Positions 19,296 through 29,273 are shown, numbered from the stretch's first letter. The stretch: 64,000 nt of DNA from Cyclobacterium qasimii M12-11B (GCF_000427295.1 NZ_ATNM01000071.1:1-64000), one strand, 5' to 3'. Notes: generated by a model not told the origin, from the letters alone. Program-made: numbers and translations.

Positions 19296-19930
19296 AATTT
19301 CATGAGCGTTTTAATAAGCATTTTTAAGCTACTTTTTTTAGGCGCATTTTCAATCCATAATTCAATAATTTTTGTATCTAGGGTGCTCAACACTTCACTA
19401 TCCATTCGTAGGTCTTCCATTAAAAATTCTTGTGTTTGTTTGATGCTTCTAAGGTTAATTTTGGGTGTTAGTACTACTTTGTCACACAAGGCTTTTTCAG
19501 GTGAAGCAACTAACATTGTTTGCTTAGGTGAATATTTTATATTTTTTAGACCAAAGGAATAATACGGGGTTTTTAATTGTTGATAACTAAATCGTCCAAC
19601 TGGAGTTTTATAAAGTTTTGAAGTTTTTATAGTTACCGAGCTTATCTCATAAGCTCTTTCTGGTATCATATTCCAATAAGACATTGCGGACTCTAATGAC
19701 ACATAACTTGGTCCTCTAAGGTGGTTGGCTATTAGAAATGGTTCTGGTAATGGTAAGTCTATTTTAGGTCCAATTACATATAGCCCTCTTTTAATAGAAA
19801 TAAGCTCTTTGTTTTTAAGTAACTCACTAATTTTATCATTTGGGCGCTGATAATCGCTTAGTAATTCTAAAATTAAATGCCTAGGTATAGGACCTTCATT
19901 ATATTCCATTATCATCGTCCTGAAATCCAT
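19292..19930 (-). CDS. abiEi: AbiEi-type antitoxin / regulator
   Basis: The 212-residue protein has an N-terminal winged-helix segment (residues 1-55, with DKISELLKNKELISIKRGLYVIG). The AbiEi C-terminal domain follows, with PSYVSLESAMSYWNMIPE and SPEKALCDKVV. In the family it is both antitoxin and autorepressor of the operon. The leader has short inverted ATAATCGG..CCGATTAT words (around 19950-20035), good candidates for its operator. It overlaps abiEii by 4 bp. Confidence 0.88.
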   Translation of the reverse strand: MDFRTMIMEYNEGPIPRHLILELLSDYQRPNDKISELLKNKELISIKRGLYVIGPKIDLPLPEPFLIANHLRGPSYVSLESAMSYWNMIPERAYEISSVTIKTSKLYKTPVGRFSYQQLKTPYYSFGLKNIKYSPKQTMLVASPEKALCDKVVLTPKINLRSIKQTQEFLMEDLRMDSEVLSTLDTKIIELWIENAPKKSSLKMLIKTLMKL

Positions 19931-19944
19931 ATTGTCATTATCAT

Positions 19945-20035
19945 AAGTGATAATCGGATAATTTCCGATTATCTAGTCAAAATATAACGATATTATGTAA
20001 GAAAACCAATACATAATCGGAATAATTCCGATTAT
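19945..20035. promoter_or_regulatory. Repeated ATAATCGGAA/TTCCGATTAT operator-like boxes upstream of abiE
   Basis: The words ATAATCGGATAATTTCCGAT, CCGATTATC and ATAATCGGAATAATTCCGAT occur within 90 bp directly upstream of abiEi. The last is itself a palindrome centred on AATAATT. AbiEi antitoxins bind inverted repeats in their own promoter, so autoregulation is the likely reading; this is inference. Confidence 0.55.
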
Positions 20036-20080
20036 GTGTATAAATTATGACAATTTTTATCAGAGTATAGCGATTACATC

Positions 20081-20375
20081 CTGGTCCAAGTTTAGCGAAG
20101 TGAGAGTGAGTCAATTCCCTTCGTGGTGTCTGACTCCTTTATAATCCCAGACCTGGAGAGTCTGAACCATAATAACCGTGAGTGTCAACTCACGGACAGA
20201 AGAAAACACCTTACTTACACCTGTAGAGGTAGAACATACCGATACAGGGACTTTGTTCAACCCGCTTCGGGGTTGGGAGTTGATAGGGTCTTCCCTGTCC
20301 ACGGGTTGCCACCCGTGGTTATTATTGTTGAAGCCCTCCAGGCTTCCCAGTTTAGCAATTAAGATCAATTTTTAG
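20081..20375. repeat. Multi-hairpin interspersed element
   Basis: This non-coding stretch starts with CTGGTCCAAGTTTAGCG and then strings together several perfect stems: CCGTGAGT/ACTCACGG, CAACCC/GGGTTG, CCACGGGT/ACCCGTGG and GAAGCC/GGCTTC. Short frames cross it on both strands, but their translations have no protein character. It resembles the compound hairpin repeats found between genes in many Bacteroidota. Confidence 0.6.
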
Positions 20376-20392
20376 GTATTAAATTGCACTGT

Positions 20393-20498
20393 CTGGTCCA
20401 AGTTTAGCGGAGCGTAACTTGGACCTAAAATGATGAAAGTTTTCAACTTTCATGAATAAACACTGTATTCAATTCAGGTAGCTATTGTCAAATAGTTT
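20393..20498. repeat. Repeat family A, copy 1 (GGTCCAAGTT hairpin)
   Basis: The repeat begins GGTCCAAGTT-n11-AACTTGGACC (perfect 10-bp stem), then GAAAGTT/AACTTTC, then TGAATT-like/AATTCAGGTAG. It is about 95% identical in its first 65 bp to copy 2 at 20573. Further copies lie at 35496 and 37490 (partial), with a fragment at 20081. Confidence 0.75.
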
Positions 20499-20572
20499 GT
20501 CTCTGGACTTCGATTCCGATGACTTCGACAAGCTCAGCCACCGGTGTATGATAAACACATTCTGGTCACATT

Positions 20573-20678
20573 CTGGTCCAAGTTTAGCGGAGCGTAACTT
20601 GGACCTAAAATGCTGAAAGTTTTCAACTTTCATAAACAAACCTTGAATTCAATTCAGGTAGCCATTGTCGAATAGTTT
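20573..20678. repeat. Repeat family A, copy 2
   Basis: Same three-stem architecture and nearly the same sequence as copy 1, separated from it by a TTCGACAAGCTCAG motif at about 20522. A short duplicated word TTCTGGTC just before it suggests local slippage or repeated insertion. Confidence 0.75.
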
Positions 20679-20794
20679 ATCCTTGGATAGCGTTGGACCT
20701 TACTACTTCTGGTTTTATAAGGTGTTTTCATTATTATTATCTACCTGTCCATATTCATATACTTTATCATGAATTCTAGGTGGTGCAGAACTTA

Positions 20795-22507
20795 TTATTT
20801 GATTGTTTTTATTTCAGCTCCTCTGGGAATTGCCGGATCATCACTGTGTATTTCTTGCAACCAGGGAAATCGTTCACTCCAAGGGGCTTGATTGATGGGG
20901 ACTGCATTTAAACGAGGCCATAAGGACAATTCACGGTCGACAAGGTGCTGTTTAAACCAATCATCATACCCTCTTGCATCATACACAATTGATGCTAGTG
21001 GGCAATTTTTAATCGTATTGTTACTAATTTGATTATGGCGGCCACCACCAATTAATATCCCGGAAGGACTGTCCTCAATGTGATTATTGACCACACTAAT
21101 TCCTGAGGCCAAATCATCTAGATAAATGGCCCAGTTGTTATGGTGACTTGCTTGTCCCAGCTCACTGATCGTATTTTCCCGAATCACTGTTCCGCCCATG
21201 GTCCAGTCTCTACCGCAATAAATGGCGCCAGCATCCGAAGTATTTAAACAAACCTTTCTGATTACATTTTCTGCAATCAAATGATCATTTCCGGAAAAAA
21301 GGATCGCATTATGAGGGGCAAAACTAATATGGTTTCCTTTCACAATATGCCCTACGCCAGTCAATTTAACTGCAGGGGCATACGTTTTAACATGCCTTGA
21401 AAAATAACTGATGGAACAGTTTTCCACGAAATGGGATGCCTTTGTTAAGGTATTTTTATCACCACCTGAAAGCAAAACACCGGCGTCTCCTAAATATTTA
21501 AGCGTACTATTTCTTACCCCACAGTTATATCCCTCAGTTATCGCTACAGCAGACCGGCCTAATCCATACATCTCAGACTGATCAATGGTTACCCATTTAG
21601 AATTGGTAATATTGACAGCCAGATTATTATGATACTTAAAATCTATATTTTCAATTTTTATTTGATTGCAATCTTGGATCTCCAAAAGGGTAAAATCTTG
21701 GTAGGCAATTTGAATGGACTCGACTTCTTCATCTGAAAAAGAATGAATAAAACGAATGGTTCCTGTCTTGGGGTTGTAATAATATTCATTTTCAGTATCC
21801 ACATACTCCGGTTGATTGATAGCGTAAAAAAGTCCCCCTGAGGGCGCTCCCATTCCATAATTGTGTGGCGCTGCAAGTTCGATCTCCCCGGATAGAGGGT
21901 TTATGGAGTCCACTCGAATAATTTCATCCGCCCACTTATAAGTCCAGTACCCATTTAGAAACAAGGGCAATTCTTTGTCATAATGCTGTATAAGTTGAGC
22001 GGATAAAAATTTCGCAGGCAAATGCTTGGTTTCCTTATCTTTTGGCTTTTTACCGGCCCTAATGATTGAATCTGCTTGTATAAACCCTTCATTAGGGTAA
22101 CGAGATATGGACAATGGAACCCCGGCAATATAGATTTCCGGCCACCCAGCATAGCCCTTAAATGAATCCGGCCAAGTGGGCATTATTAATTTTGGGTCAG
22201 TATACTCATACAACCCGCTTGCTTTATCCAGGCAGGTTAAGTCTTCGATTGGCAGGTCCATGCTGGAGGTGATGGTTACCCCATTCGGCGATTCGGATTT
22301 GATCACAAGGTTATTTACACCCGAGAGACGTAGGGGTTGGTCTATGACGTACTTTCCATCGGGAATCACCAACACCGAATCCTTATTTTTTATGGACAAA
22401 TCAATCATGCTTTGCAAACTTTGTTGCTGTTTGCATGAAAAAAGGGAGCATCCCAGAATGATAATTAGCGTTAGTTGAAAGAATTGAGTTCTCATTATTG
22501 GGATCAT
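20795..22507 (-). CDS. Right-handed parallel beta-helix lipoprotein, possible glycoside hydrolase
   Basis: The 570-residue protein has a lipoprotein signal (LIIILGCSLFSC), so it is probably outer-membrane anchored. After an opening typical of beta-helix caps (NKDSVLVIPDGKYVIDQPLRL) and the loop LSISRYPNEGF, residues 280-500 are parallel beta-helix coils. These include DAGAIYCGRDW, NWAIYLDDLASG and GILIGGGRHNQISNNTI. This layout resembles GH141-like and related helix enzymes. The DAGAIY and YLDD acidic residues are plausible catalytic or binding positions, but the family cannot be fixed by eye. It may be a displaced member of the PUL at 38-53 kb, because a PUL gene relic lies at 35.4 kb. Confidence 0.6.
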   Translation of the reverse strand: MIPIMRTQFFQLTLIIILGCSLFSCKQQQSLQSMIDLSIKNKDSVLVIPDGKYVIDQPLRLSGVNNLVIKSESPNGVTITSSMDLPIEDLTCLDKASGLYEYTDPKLIMPTWPDSFKGYAGWPEIYIAGVPLSISRYPNEGFIQADSIIRAGKKPKDKETKHLPAKFLSAQLIQHYDKELPLFLNGYWTYKWADEIIRVDSINPLSGEIELAAPHNYGMGAPSGGLFYAINQPEYVDTENEYYYNPKTGTIRFIHSFSDEEVESIQIAYQDFTLLEIQDCNQIKIENIDFKYHNNLAVNITNSKWVTIDQSEMYGLGRSAVAITEGYNCGVRNSTLKYLGDAGVLLSGGDKNTLTKASHFVENCSISYFSRHVKTYAPAVKLTGVGHIVKGNHISFAPHNAILFSGNDHLIAENVIRKVCLNTSDAGAIYCGRDWTMGGTVIRENTISELGQASHHNNWAIYLDDLASGISVVNNHIEDSPSGILIGGGRHNQISNNTIKNCPLASIVYDARGYDDWFKQHLVDRELSLWPRLNAVPINQAPWSERFPWLQEIHSDDPAIPRGAEIKTIK

Positions 22508-22659
22508 TTTATAAAGGGTTTTACCATTTTTTACTTGATTGTGATAGGAAAGGCTACACCTGCAACCAATTTTTTAATACTCCAAGCGCTAAAAAACAAA
22601 TGAGGGAAAACCATTCCCCCTAGTAAACCAAGCTCCCAACACCTTGAACCGGTCCCTGA

Positions 22660-22720
22660 GCACGGCCCCTGAGCCTGCCGAAGGGTGTCGAAGGGGCGAA
22701 GGGTCGAAGGGATCGAAGGG
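22660..22720. repeat. REP-like CCTGAGCCTGCCGAAGGG cluster
   Basis: GC-rich repeats CCTGAGCCTGCCGAAGG, GTCGAAGGGG, GGTCGAAGGG and GATCGAAGGG lie in tandem. Related words appear at about 25440 and 35695. It is non-coding and has base composition unlike its AT-rich surroundings. The remainder of 22508-22763 shows no gene. Confidence 0.5.
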
Positions 22721-22763
22721 CCAGCCGTTAGAATGCTTAGTTATTGTAGGCCGTAAATGTGTA

Positions 22764-23278
22764 TTAGCTTTCAACTTTCAAGTCCTTTTTCATTTCCGAA
22801 ATAATTCTTTCCTCTATTTGTTTAAATGGCTCATTACTTTTTAATTTGTTACCTGCGACAATCCATTCCTTGAGAAGTTCATCATTCTTAGTATTTAAGT
22901 CTTTATAAAAGGCATCAAATACATTCTGAAATTCTTTCCTCATTTTATTCAAATCATTAAGCATTTCATCAGATAAAAAAGGTTGATTTACGAGGTAATA
23001 GTCAAGTATTGATTTATGCTTTCCATTATTTCTGCTCCTTCTTCTTTTGTTCCGACATATTGAAACCTGCTTATAGTCCTTTTTATATTATATGTTTTAC
23101 TTAATAATTCTCTATAGATGTCAATTTTTTCTTTGAAAATTCCACTGTAGGATATTTTATATTGTTCTAGAGATTTATCGACACTCTTCTTAATCCATAA
23201 ATAAAAAAGAATATTGCAAATTACTGTTATTACAGCTGGTAAAACTAAATCAATTGCTTTTACAGGGTCAAATTCCAT
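22764..23278 (-). CDS. Membrane-anchored helical protein (frameshifted in this sequence)
   Basis: Two ORFs join into one 171-residue protein if one base is added near 23003-23006, giving INQYLDYYLVNQPFLSDEM across the junction. An N-terminal helix (residues 10-30, LVLPAVITVICNILFYLWI) anchors it. The rest is charged and helical (SKTYNIKRTISRFQY, FQNVFDAFYKDLNTKNDELLKEW). No family is recognised. It is a lone gene in the accessory island, and its leader resembles that of the serine hydrolase gene at 25166. Confidence 0.55.
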
Positions 23279-23288
23279 ATAATATTGT

Positions 23289-23430
23289 GATTATTGCGTA
23301 ATAGAGTACAGCCTGATAGCCTATTTTATTAATACATATAAAGATAATAAAATAATAAGAAGTTGAGGATCAAGGCCCTCTTAATCAAACCATATCCTTT
23401 TAAATACAGGACAGGCCCTGAGGAAAACGG
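23289..23430. repeat. Duplicated leader sequence, copy 1
   Basis: This stretch upstream of the gene ending at 23278 shares AGCCTGATA, CATATAAAGATAATAA, TCAAACC and AATACAGGA-AGG in the same order with 25196-25330, upstream of the serine hydrolase gene. The identity is diverged but collinear. The rest of 23279-23730 has no gene I can support. Confidence 0.55.
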
Positions 23431-23730
23431 GGTAAACAATAAACTTTTCCCGAAATCGGGACCAAATCTTCCCCATCTACAGATACACTTCTCGAAGCTA
23501 CTATTGGTTGACATGGGGGTAATTTAGCTTGCACATTTGAGACTACCGAGCTTTGGCGAAACCCTGACGGATTTAACTGTCGGGAGCTCTTCTAAATGAA
23601 TAGCAAATTATTTAGGGAAGATTTACATCTACTGGATTGCAACAGCTTCGTGACATACCAACGTCCCGTATATGCTGGCGTTTCATACCGCCGGGTACTA
23701 TGCACCATAGAAGTTATCGGGTATAGTTAA

Positions 23731-25166
23731 TTATTTTACTTTTTTAAACCACAAATTTTTAACTCGCCCAGATGAAATTCTAAATCCTGTTATTTGCTGT
23801 TTATCATTCCTCTCAAACATAAAACTTTTTCCATCAAAAAGAAATAGATCATTTTTAGCTACCGAAATCACAAAATCACTGGCACGAGCATGCGTAACCG
23901 TCAATTTACCGTCCTTTAAAACAGCTTCGTAAGTTGTATTTAACTCAGGACTAAAATACGCTCCTACAAATTCTTTAAGATCCGAAACCTCATAATTTGG
24001 TGGAGTAAACTCCTGCGATTCAATTGGATCATCAGCATTAGTTGCTGCATCTGATTCTTTTTCAAAAGCATCCTCTAAATAAAGATCAGCAACCTGAAGT
24101 GCTAAATTCCCGGGGTTAGATTGAGCCAAGTTGCTAAAGACCATAACGGAAAAGTTTTGATCAGGAAACCTACCTAAATAACTTCGATAGCCGGCATCAG
24201 CACCACCATGCTGAATTTGGTTTAAACCTTTGTATTTGTTTATAAATTGACCATAAGCACCGCCAAATGTTTCACCATTATTAAGCACTGCCAGCGTATT
24301 CATCTTGTCGATAATGGCTTTATCACCTACAGTAAATGATGAGAAATTCATAGCCCATAGGGCCAAATCTTCGACAGTTGTAAATAAACTAGTTGCGCCA
24401 ACATTGGCGAAATTTAGAACACTTTTTTTGTATTTATTATCAGGTACAGCGTGATAAGAATAGGCGCGGTTCTTTACAATTTTTTCATGATCATCATAAA
24501 AAAGTGTATTCAACATACTCAAGGGTTTAAAAATTTTTCTTCCGTAAATGCTGCAAATGTTTTACCAGATATTCTTGCTACAACTTCAGCCAATAAAGTA
24601 AAACCTGTATTGCAATACATATAGGATTCACCAGGGTTAAAATTCAACTCTTTTTGCTGAGAAACTAATTTTAAAATGTGTTCTTTCGTGATAACGTCAT
24701 CCTGTCTCCATCCCGCCATAGCTAGTAAGCCCCACTGATCTCTCATTCCACTAGTATGTGAAGCCAAATGTCTTAAAGTAATTGTTTTCCCGAAATCAGG
24801 AACCTCGGGAATGTATTTGCGGATATCATCATCAAAAGATAACTTCCCTTCTTTTTCTAATAACAGGATTGAGAATACAGTAAATTGTTTTGAAACAGAT
24901 GCAATATGGAATATTGTAGAAGGTGAATTTGGAATACCATATTCTAAATTAGCGCTTCCATAACCCTTTTTAAAGACAATTTTCTGATCTTTAACAACAG
25001 CCACAGTGGCTCCGGGTTTATTTATATCATTGAAATCTTCAAAAATGCTATCCATTTTTAGTTCCAATGCATTAGAAAAACTGGCTTGTGCAAATAGGTT
25101 AAGTGAGAATAGTAATGAAGAAATTATTAGAATTGAAAAAAAACTAAAAGCTTTAATATAATTCAT
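23731..25166 (-). CDS. Serine beta-lactamase-like hydrolase (class C/PBP4* type), frameshifted
   Basis: The N-terminal ORF (25166-24519) has a signal peptide, then the nucleophile motif ASVSKQFT (SxxK) and YCNTGF (YxN). The second ORF (24522-23731) supplies the third motif region IQHGGADAGY (HxG), plus a C-terminal lipocalin-like or DUF3471-type domain (LKEFVGAYFSPELNTTYEA). One base added to the G-run at 24523-24525 joins them as EKFLNPLSMLNTLFYDD, 478 residues. These secreted hydrolases include D-aminopeptidases, esterases and PBP4*-like proteins. The physiological substrate is unknown. Confidence 0.85.
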
Positions 25167-25195
25167 AATTATAATTGTTTTAGAAAATCACTTGG

Positions 25196-25330
25196 TAGCG
25201 TAAAGCCTGATAACCTTCTCTATCCATACTTATAAAGATAATAAGAAGAAGGAAAATATAAGTGCCTCCTTCATCAAACCCTATCCTGAAAAATACAGGA
25301 GAGGCTCCCGAAAATACGGGCCAGGTTATG
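25196..25330. repeat. Duplicated leader sequence, copy 2
   Basis: Collinear partner of 23289-23430. Both copies lie directly upstream of minus-strand genes of unrelated function, as expected if genes were acquired as units with a shared boundary. The remaining DNA up to 25676 shows scattered GC-rich repeat words and no supportable gene. Confidence 0.5.
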
Positions 25331-25675
25331 CCCTCTCTATGAGGCCAGCCTTACAGAAAATAAATAGGTTAACCCTGTAATTCATATTGTCACCAATATC
25401 ACATTTACCTCCCTATTCTAGTTCTTAGTTTTTTGTCGGAGGTTCCTGAGCACGGTTCCAGAGCTTTACGAAAGGATCTTGGACATTTCTTAGGGTTCAA
25501 CTCCTTTATTCGTACCTGCTATCCTCAAGGATTAGATTCTCCTAAACGCTAAGTACCATCTCGATCGATAGGGACAGCACCTTTAGGTGGTTTAGAGCCA
25601 TCTCCTATAAAACGACCCTGATGGACCTAACATCATCTTATTTAAAGCATTCAGCGTTTTATTGCCGTGGTTGAT

Positions 25676-25862
25676 TCTTGGCACAATATGGTACGTAGGG
25701 AATAAGAAAGCACTTTCCTGTCAAACAGATAAGTACCCGAAGCTCAGGTTTGACACATAATATTTGACACCCAGTCAGAGCTGCGCTTCGGCGGGCTTGA
25801 AGAAAGTGCAAATGTTTCAAACACAGCAAAATCGCCCTATGTACTATACAAAATATTATACG
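25676..25862. repeat. attC-like palindromic spacer D
   Basis: The left arm GGCACAATATGGTACGTAGGG (25680-25700) and the right arm CGCCCTATGTACTATA (25833-25848) are imperfect inverse complements around about 130 bp. The interior word GGCGGGCTTGA is shared with spacer B (GGCGGGCTCGA, 33080-33090). It lies directly past the stop of the coiled-coil/nuclease gene. Confidence 0.5.
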
Positions 25863-25892
25863 TTCGGCTTTTAATCTCTTTAAAAGATTGGT

Positions 25893-28179
25893 TTAATTCC
25901 ATCCTAATAATTTGATAGCATTCTGAAATTTTTCATCATAATCAGCAATTTTTTTCAAATCTTCAAAATCTTGCAAATTCAAATCTTTCCAAGTTATTTC
26001 ATCATTTACCTGTTTACCATCATACTTTCTATAAATTTCTATGGCTTTTTCGTGCTCACCACTTACCAATAGATAATGAGCTAAGTTTCCTGATGCAATA
26101 AGATTATTTTCTTTTTCATGATTTGGAAGCAAATTCGCAATATGTTTACATAATTGTAAATCGTTTTTTTCAAGTGGATACCATATCGCAGCACTAAAAG
26201 TCATTAAATGACCTATGCTGAATTCGTGAAGATTAAATATTTGAATGGATTGAATACGGTTAATGTAAAAATTACGTAAATCACTTCTTAACAAACAAAT
26301 AGCATGCATCATTGAACCTTTAGTAGAATAATAGTTTTTCCACATTCTGTCACCAATGTGTTCAAAAGAATCACCACTGTAAGTTACATACTTCAAATTT
26401 CTGAATGTAATATCTGCCTTTGCGTCCCTGTATTCAATTCGAACAGGGTTACAATCATAGATTGCTTCCTTAACTAAATCATATAGTTTTTTATCATCAT
26501 GTTCCAGATTGTTATGATAAAGAGGATATTTAAATAGAGATTCTAATCCTTCAATATTCATTACTGTTTCAAATGGTATGAATGTATTCTTTTCAATAAT
26601 TAAGTCAAAGCCTTGAATTCCTTCTGTGAATTTTTGTATTTCAATCTCAGGGTTTTGCAGAATGTATTGTTTTTCATATAAAAATTGTGTAATTCGAACA
26701 TATTTATTTTGTTTACAATCTTCGATTTTTCGTTTTAATTCGGAAAAGTCTAGTTCTGGTAAAATATCTTCTCCTGGTGGGACTCCATTAAATTCGGAAC
26801 TTTTTAAATCAATGAAATTATTTTCATCAGGCGTTTCTATATCAAGATAATCCTCGCGCCGTTTGTTTTGTGCAAATTCAACGGCTTGATTATAAGTCCA
26901 ACGATCTGATTCTTCTAATTTAAAATCTTCAAGCAGTGAAAAAAATAACTCTTCTCCAGTTAATTTCTTTAAAATGTTAGCAATATACTTTATGCAATAT
27001 TCAGTGCTTTCTATTACTTGCTCTTCACTAAAACGAATGACAACCCAACCTTGTCGAATAAAATAGAGATTTCTTAAATAATCTGAAGAATCTATGAAGT
27101 GAATCGGTTTTCTTGAAAGTATATCATAGGGTTCGTCAATTTCAATGTCAATGCAGAGATTATATTTTCCCAAAAATAATGCGATATCAGGACGATAACC
27201 GTACTCTCTATTTTTTATACTAAGAATAATGTTTTGAAGAATTTCTAATTCTGGACATAGTTCATGTAATTGTTGTAACCCTTTAATCAGTTTGGGTTCG
27301 CTAATGCCTTTTGTTTCTGTTATACTTGAATTATGCCATTTCAAAATATTGGTTCCTTTCTTAGGGTAAAAGGTCGTTGGGAACTTTAAATGTTCTTTTT
27401 GGTGAAATATATGTAGGTCAAATAGAAAATGTCCAATGTATTCATACTTATTTTCCTCGTCCACTTGATTTTGAACCGTTCTTTGCCCAAAAATTAAAGA
27501 TTCATGTTCAATTAGTGAACCATCTGGTAATTTTTGAATTGAATTTGAATCTTTTGAATGTTGAATTTTTTTTGCTTTCTCTTTATATTGCTCAAATTCT
27601 CCAATTAAAGATTTCTTTTCATTTATAGCCAGATAAATATTATCCCTTAACTTAGAAATTAAGTTGTCTTTCTCAATAGCGTTTTTTGATTCAGTTTGAT
27701 ATGAACTAATTAGCTCTTTTAATGAACTTAATTCTTGGTTGTGATTCTGAATTATATTTTTATTCTCTTCAATGGTTTTTCTTAGTTGTTCTATCGTTTC
27801 TTTCTTCGTATTATTTACTTGTTGTGATTCTTTTATCCTTTCTTGGATAGATAAAATTTCTTTTTCTTTATTTTGGATTTGTTTTATTAAATTTTGATTT
27901 TCAACCTGAAGTTTTTCGAATGACTTATGGATTTGTTTGTAAATATTTTCTAGAACTTCTTTACTGATTAAAGTTTTTTCGATTTCATTCTTTAATTCAT
28001 TCGATTTATTTGATAAAGATTTAATTTTAATGCCTTGAATATTAAACTTTTTAGTTGAAACTTGGAGTTCTTTAGAGAGTTTTTTGATTTTCTATTTTGA
28101 TTTTTAAATTTTGATGTAAAATTTTCCGTACATCGATTTTAAACAGGAACCTTAGTATGCTTAATAGTATGTATTTCAT
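25893..28179 (-). CDS. Coiled-coil protein with PD-(D/E)XK-like nuclease domain (frameshifted)
   Basis: An open frame runs uninterrupted from about 28092 to 25893 but has no usable start for its first 210 codons. Repairing the T-run at 28080-28085 connects it to the ATG at 28179 (MKYILLSILRFLFKIDV), giving about 760 residues. The next 200 residues are a long Lys/Glu/Gln-rich coiled coil (SNKSNELKNEIEKTL, ESQQVNNTKKETIEQL). Then comes a domain with YRPDIALFLGKYNLCIDIEIDEPYD (split acidic motif PD...EID) and GWVVIRFSEEQV. This matches the core of DUF559/Vsr-like PD-(D/E)XK nucleases, though the motif Lys is replaced. The last 230 residues are unrecognised, with a TPR-like pair (LLVSGEHEKAIEIYRKYDG). 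A defence nuclease is plausible by context. Confidence 0.6.
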
Positions 28180-28255
28180 ATATTATTTTCTAAAGAGTCA
28201 ATGTTTTGTTCCAAATTTTTAATGCTACGCAAATTGCGTGTATGAATCAAGCTGA

Positions 28256-28383
28256 CGTATAACAGTTGGTGTAAGTTGTGGAGCGAATTTCGGTGAGCGT
28301 CGGGTAGGACGTGACGTTCATGCGAGAAACCGCGGCTCGTAAACCACCAACCCCGCTCTGAAATTTACACTTTGTTATGCCGT
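28256..28383. repeat. attC-like palindromic spacer C
   Basis: The left arm TATAACAGTTGGTGTAAG...GGAGCG and the right arm CGCTCTGAAATTTACAC...TTGTTATGC are inverse complements with small bulges (ATAACA, GTGTAA and AGCG all pair). About 65 bp of GC-rich interior separates them, including CGTAAACCAC, a word repeated in spacer B at 33111-33118. The arm pattern ATAAC...GTTAT resembles integron attC ends (RYYYAAC/GTTRRRY) loosely, not exactly. Confidence 0.55.
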
Positions 28384-28442
28384 GTAATTTTTACTTTTTC
28401 GAGTAAAATATATAATCCTATTTTATATTTATCCATTAATAT

Positions 28443-28730
28443 TTACCATGCCTCATTGTGGTTTAATATCGGATAATCAATATCAAATTTCTTCAAGCAG
28501 TTTATAATTCCTGATTTATCTGTATGTATTGGAAAACCTTGTCTTATTCTATTAATAGTTTTAAAAGTATCAACTATTTCTTTCCCTTCATCATCGATTT
28601 TATTTAAAAATTCTTCAAGTAAAACAAACGATTTTACATCCTTTTCATTATTACATGTAATTTTTCGAAGTAGTTTGGGATTTAAATCGTTTACAAAATT
28701 GCCAAGTGTCGAAATTGCATAAGTAAATTG
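28443..28730 (-). pseudogene. In-frame continuation of the HerA-partner gene beyond a TAA stop
   Basis: Directly after the TAA at 28731-28733 the same frame stays open for 95 codons (QFTYAISTLGNFVNDLNPK ... KFDIDYPILNHNEAW) and ends at the TAA at 28443-28445. It has no ATG of its own near its start. The amino-acid composition is protein-like. It could be the C-terminal part of a 276-residue protein split by a nonsense change, or a separate small gene with an unusual start. No family is recognised. Confidence 0.4.
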
Positions 28731-29273
28731 TTATCGATTCTCAATTGTTCTAAATAGATTTAGAATATTGCGTTCTTGTCCTAATTTAAGTAGGTTTTCA
28801 CTATGCTTACTATAAACAATTGCATTAATATTGTCTCTAACTTCAATAATCGAATCTGCGATTATATTTGTTCGAATTCTTGTCCCAATATCTATCTGAT
28901 TATCAGAGAAAATAATTTCATATCCTTCTATTTTTTCAATTTTATTAATATCAAATGGATAAGGATTTATTTTGTCTTCTGTGCTAATCACTTTTTCTTC
29001 AAAATCTTTTAAAGTACCGTCTTTAACTCTTTGAGATACCCATTCAATCGCAAATGGGAAGGTCAATTTAATTAGTTTTTCTTCATCTAAATTTTCCAAC
29101 TTTCCCCATTCAATAAGAGCAAATCTAGTCAGCGTAACTTTAAACCAAGATTCTAATGTATTGTATTTTAAAAATCCTTTGTTTTCTTTAAAATATCTAA
29201 TTTTAAAATTAACAGCGACACCATTAATTGCAGTGTTTTCATATGTTCCAGAAAGAAAAGTTACTTTTTCCAT
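28731..29273 (-). CDS. Unknown protein adjacent to SIR2-HerA
   Basis: The 180-residue protein starts MEKVTFLSGTYENTAINGV. It is a soluble alpha/beta protein with many charged residues and no motif I can name. It follows the HerA gene by 49 bp on the same strand and before the palindromic spacer, so it belongs to the same cassette by position. The open frame continues after its stop to 28443, which suggests the native protein may be about 276 residues. It is a candidate third component or immunity/regulatory partner of the SIR2-HerA module; this is inference from position only. Confidence 0.5.
   Translation of the reverse strand: MEKVTFLSGTYENTAINGVAVNFKIRYFKENKGFLKYNTLESWFKVTLTRFALIEWGKLENLDEEKLIKLTFPFAIEWVSQRVKDGTLKDFEEKVISTEDKINPYPFDINKIEKIEGYEIIFSDNQIDIGTRIRTNIIADSIIEVRDNINAIVYSKHSENLLKLGQERNILNLFRTIENR

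Noticed and set aside
20111-20375. Three overlapping short frames on both strands
   Set aside because: They are produced by the multi-hairpin repeat; stems explain the sequence better than coding.
20081-20678. Possible CRISPR array because of repeated units
   Set aside because: Only two full units about 100 bp long, no regular 30-bp repeat/spacer rhythm, no cas genes.
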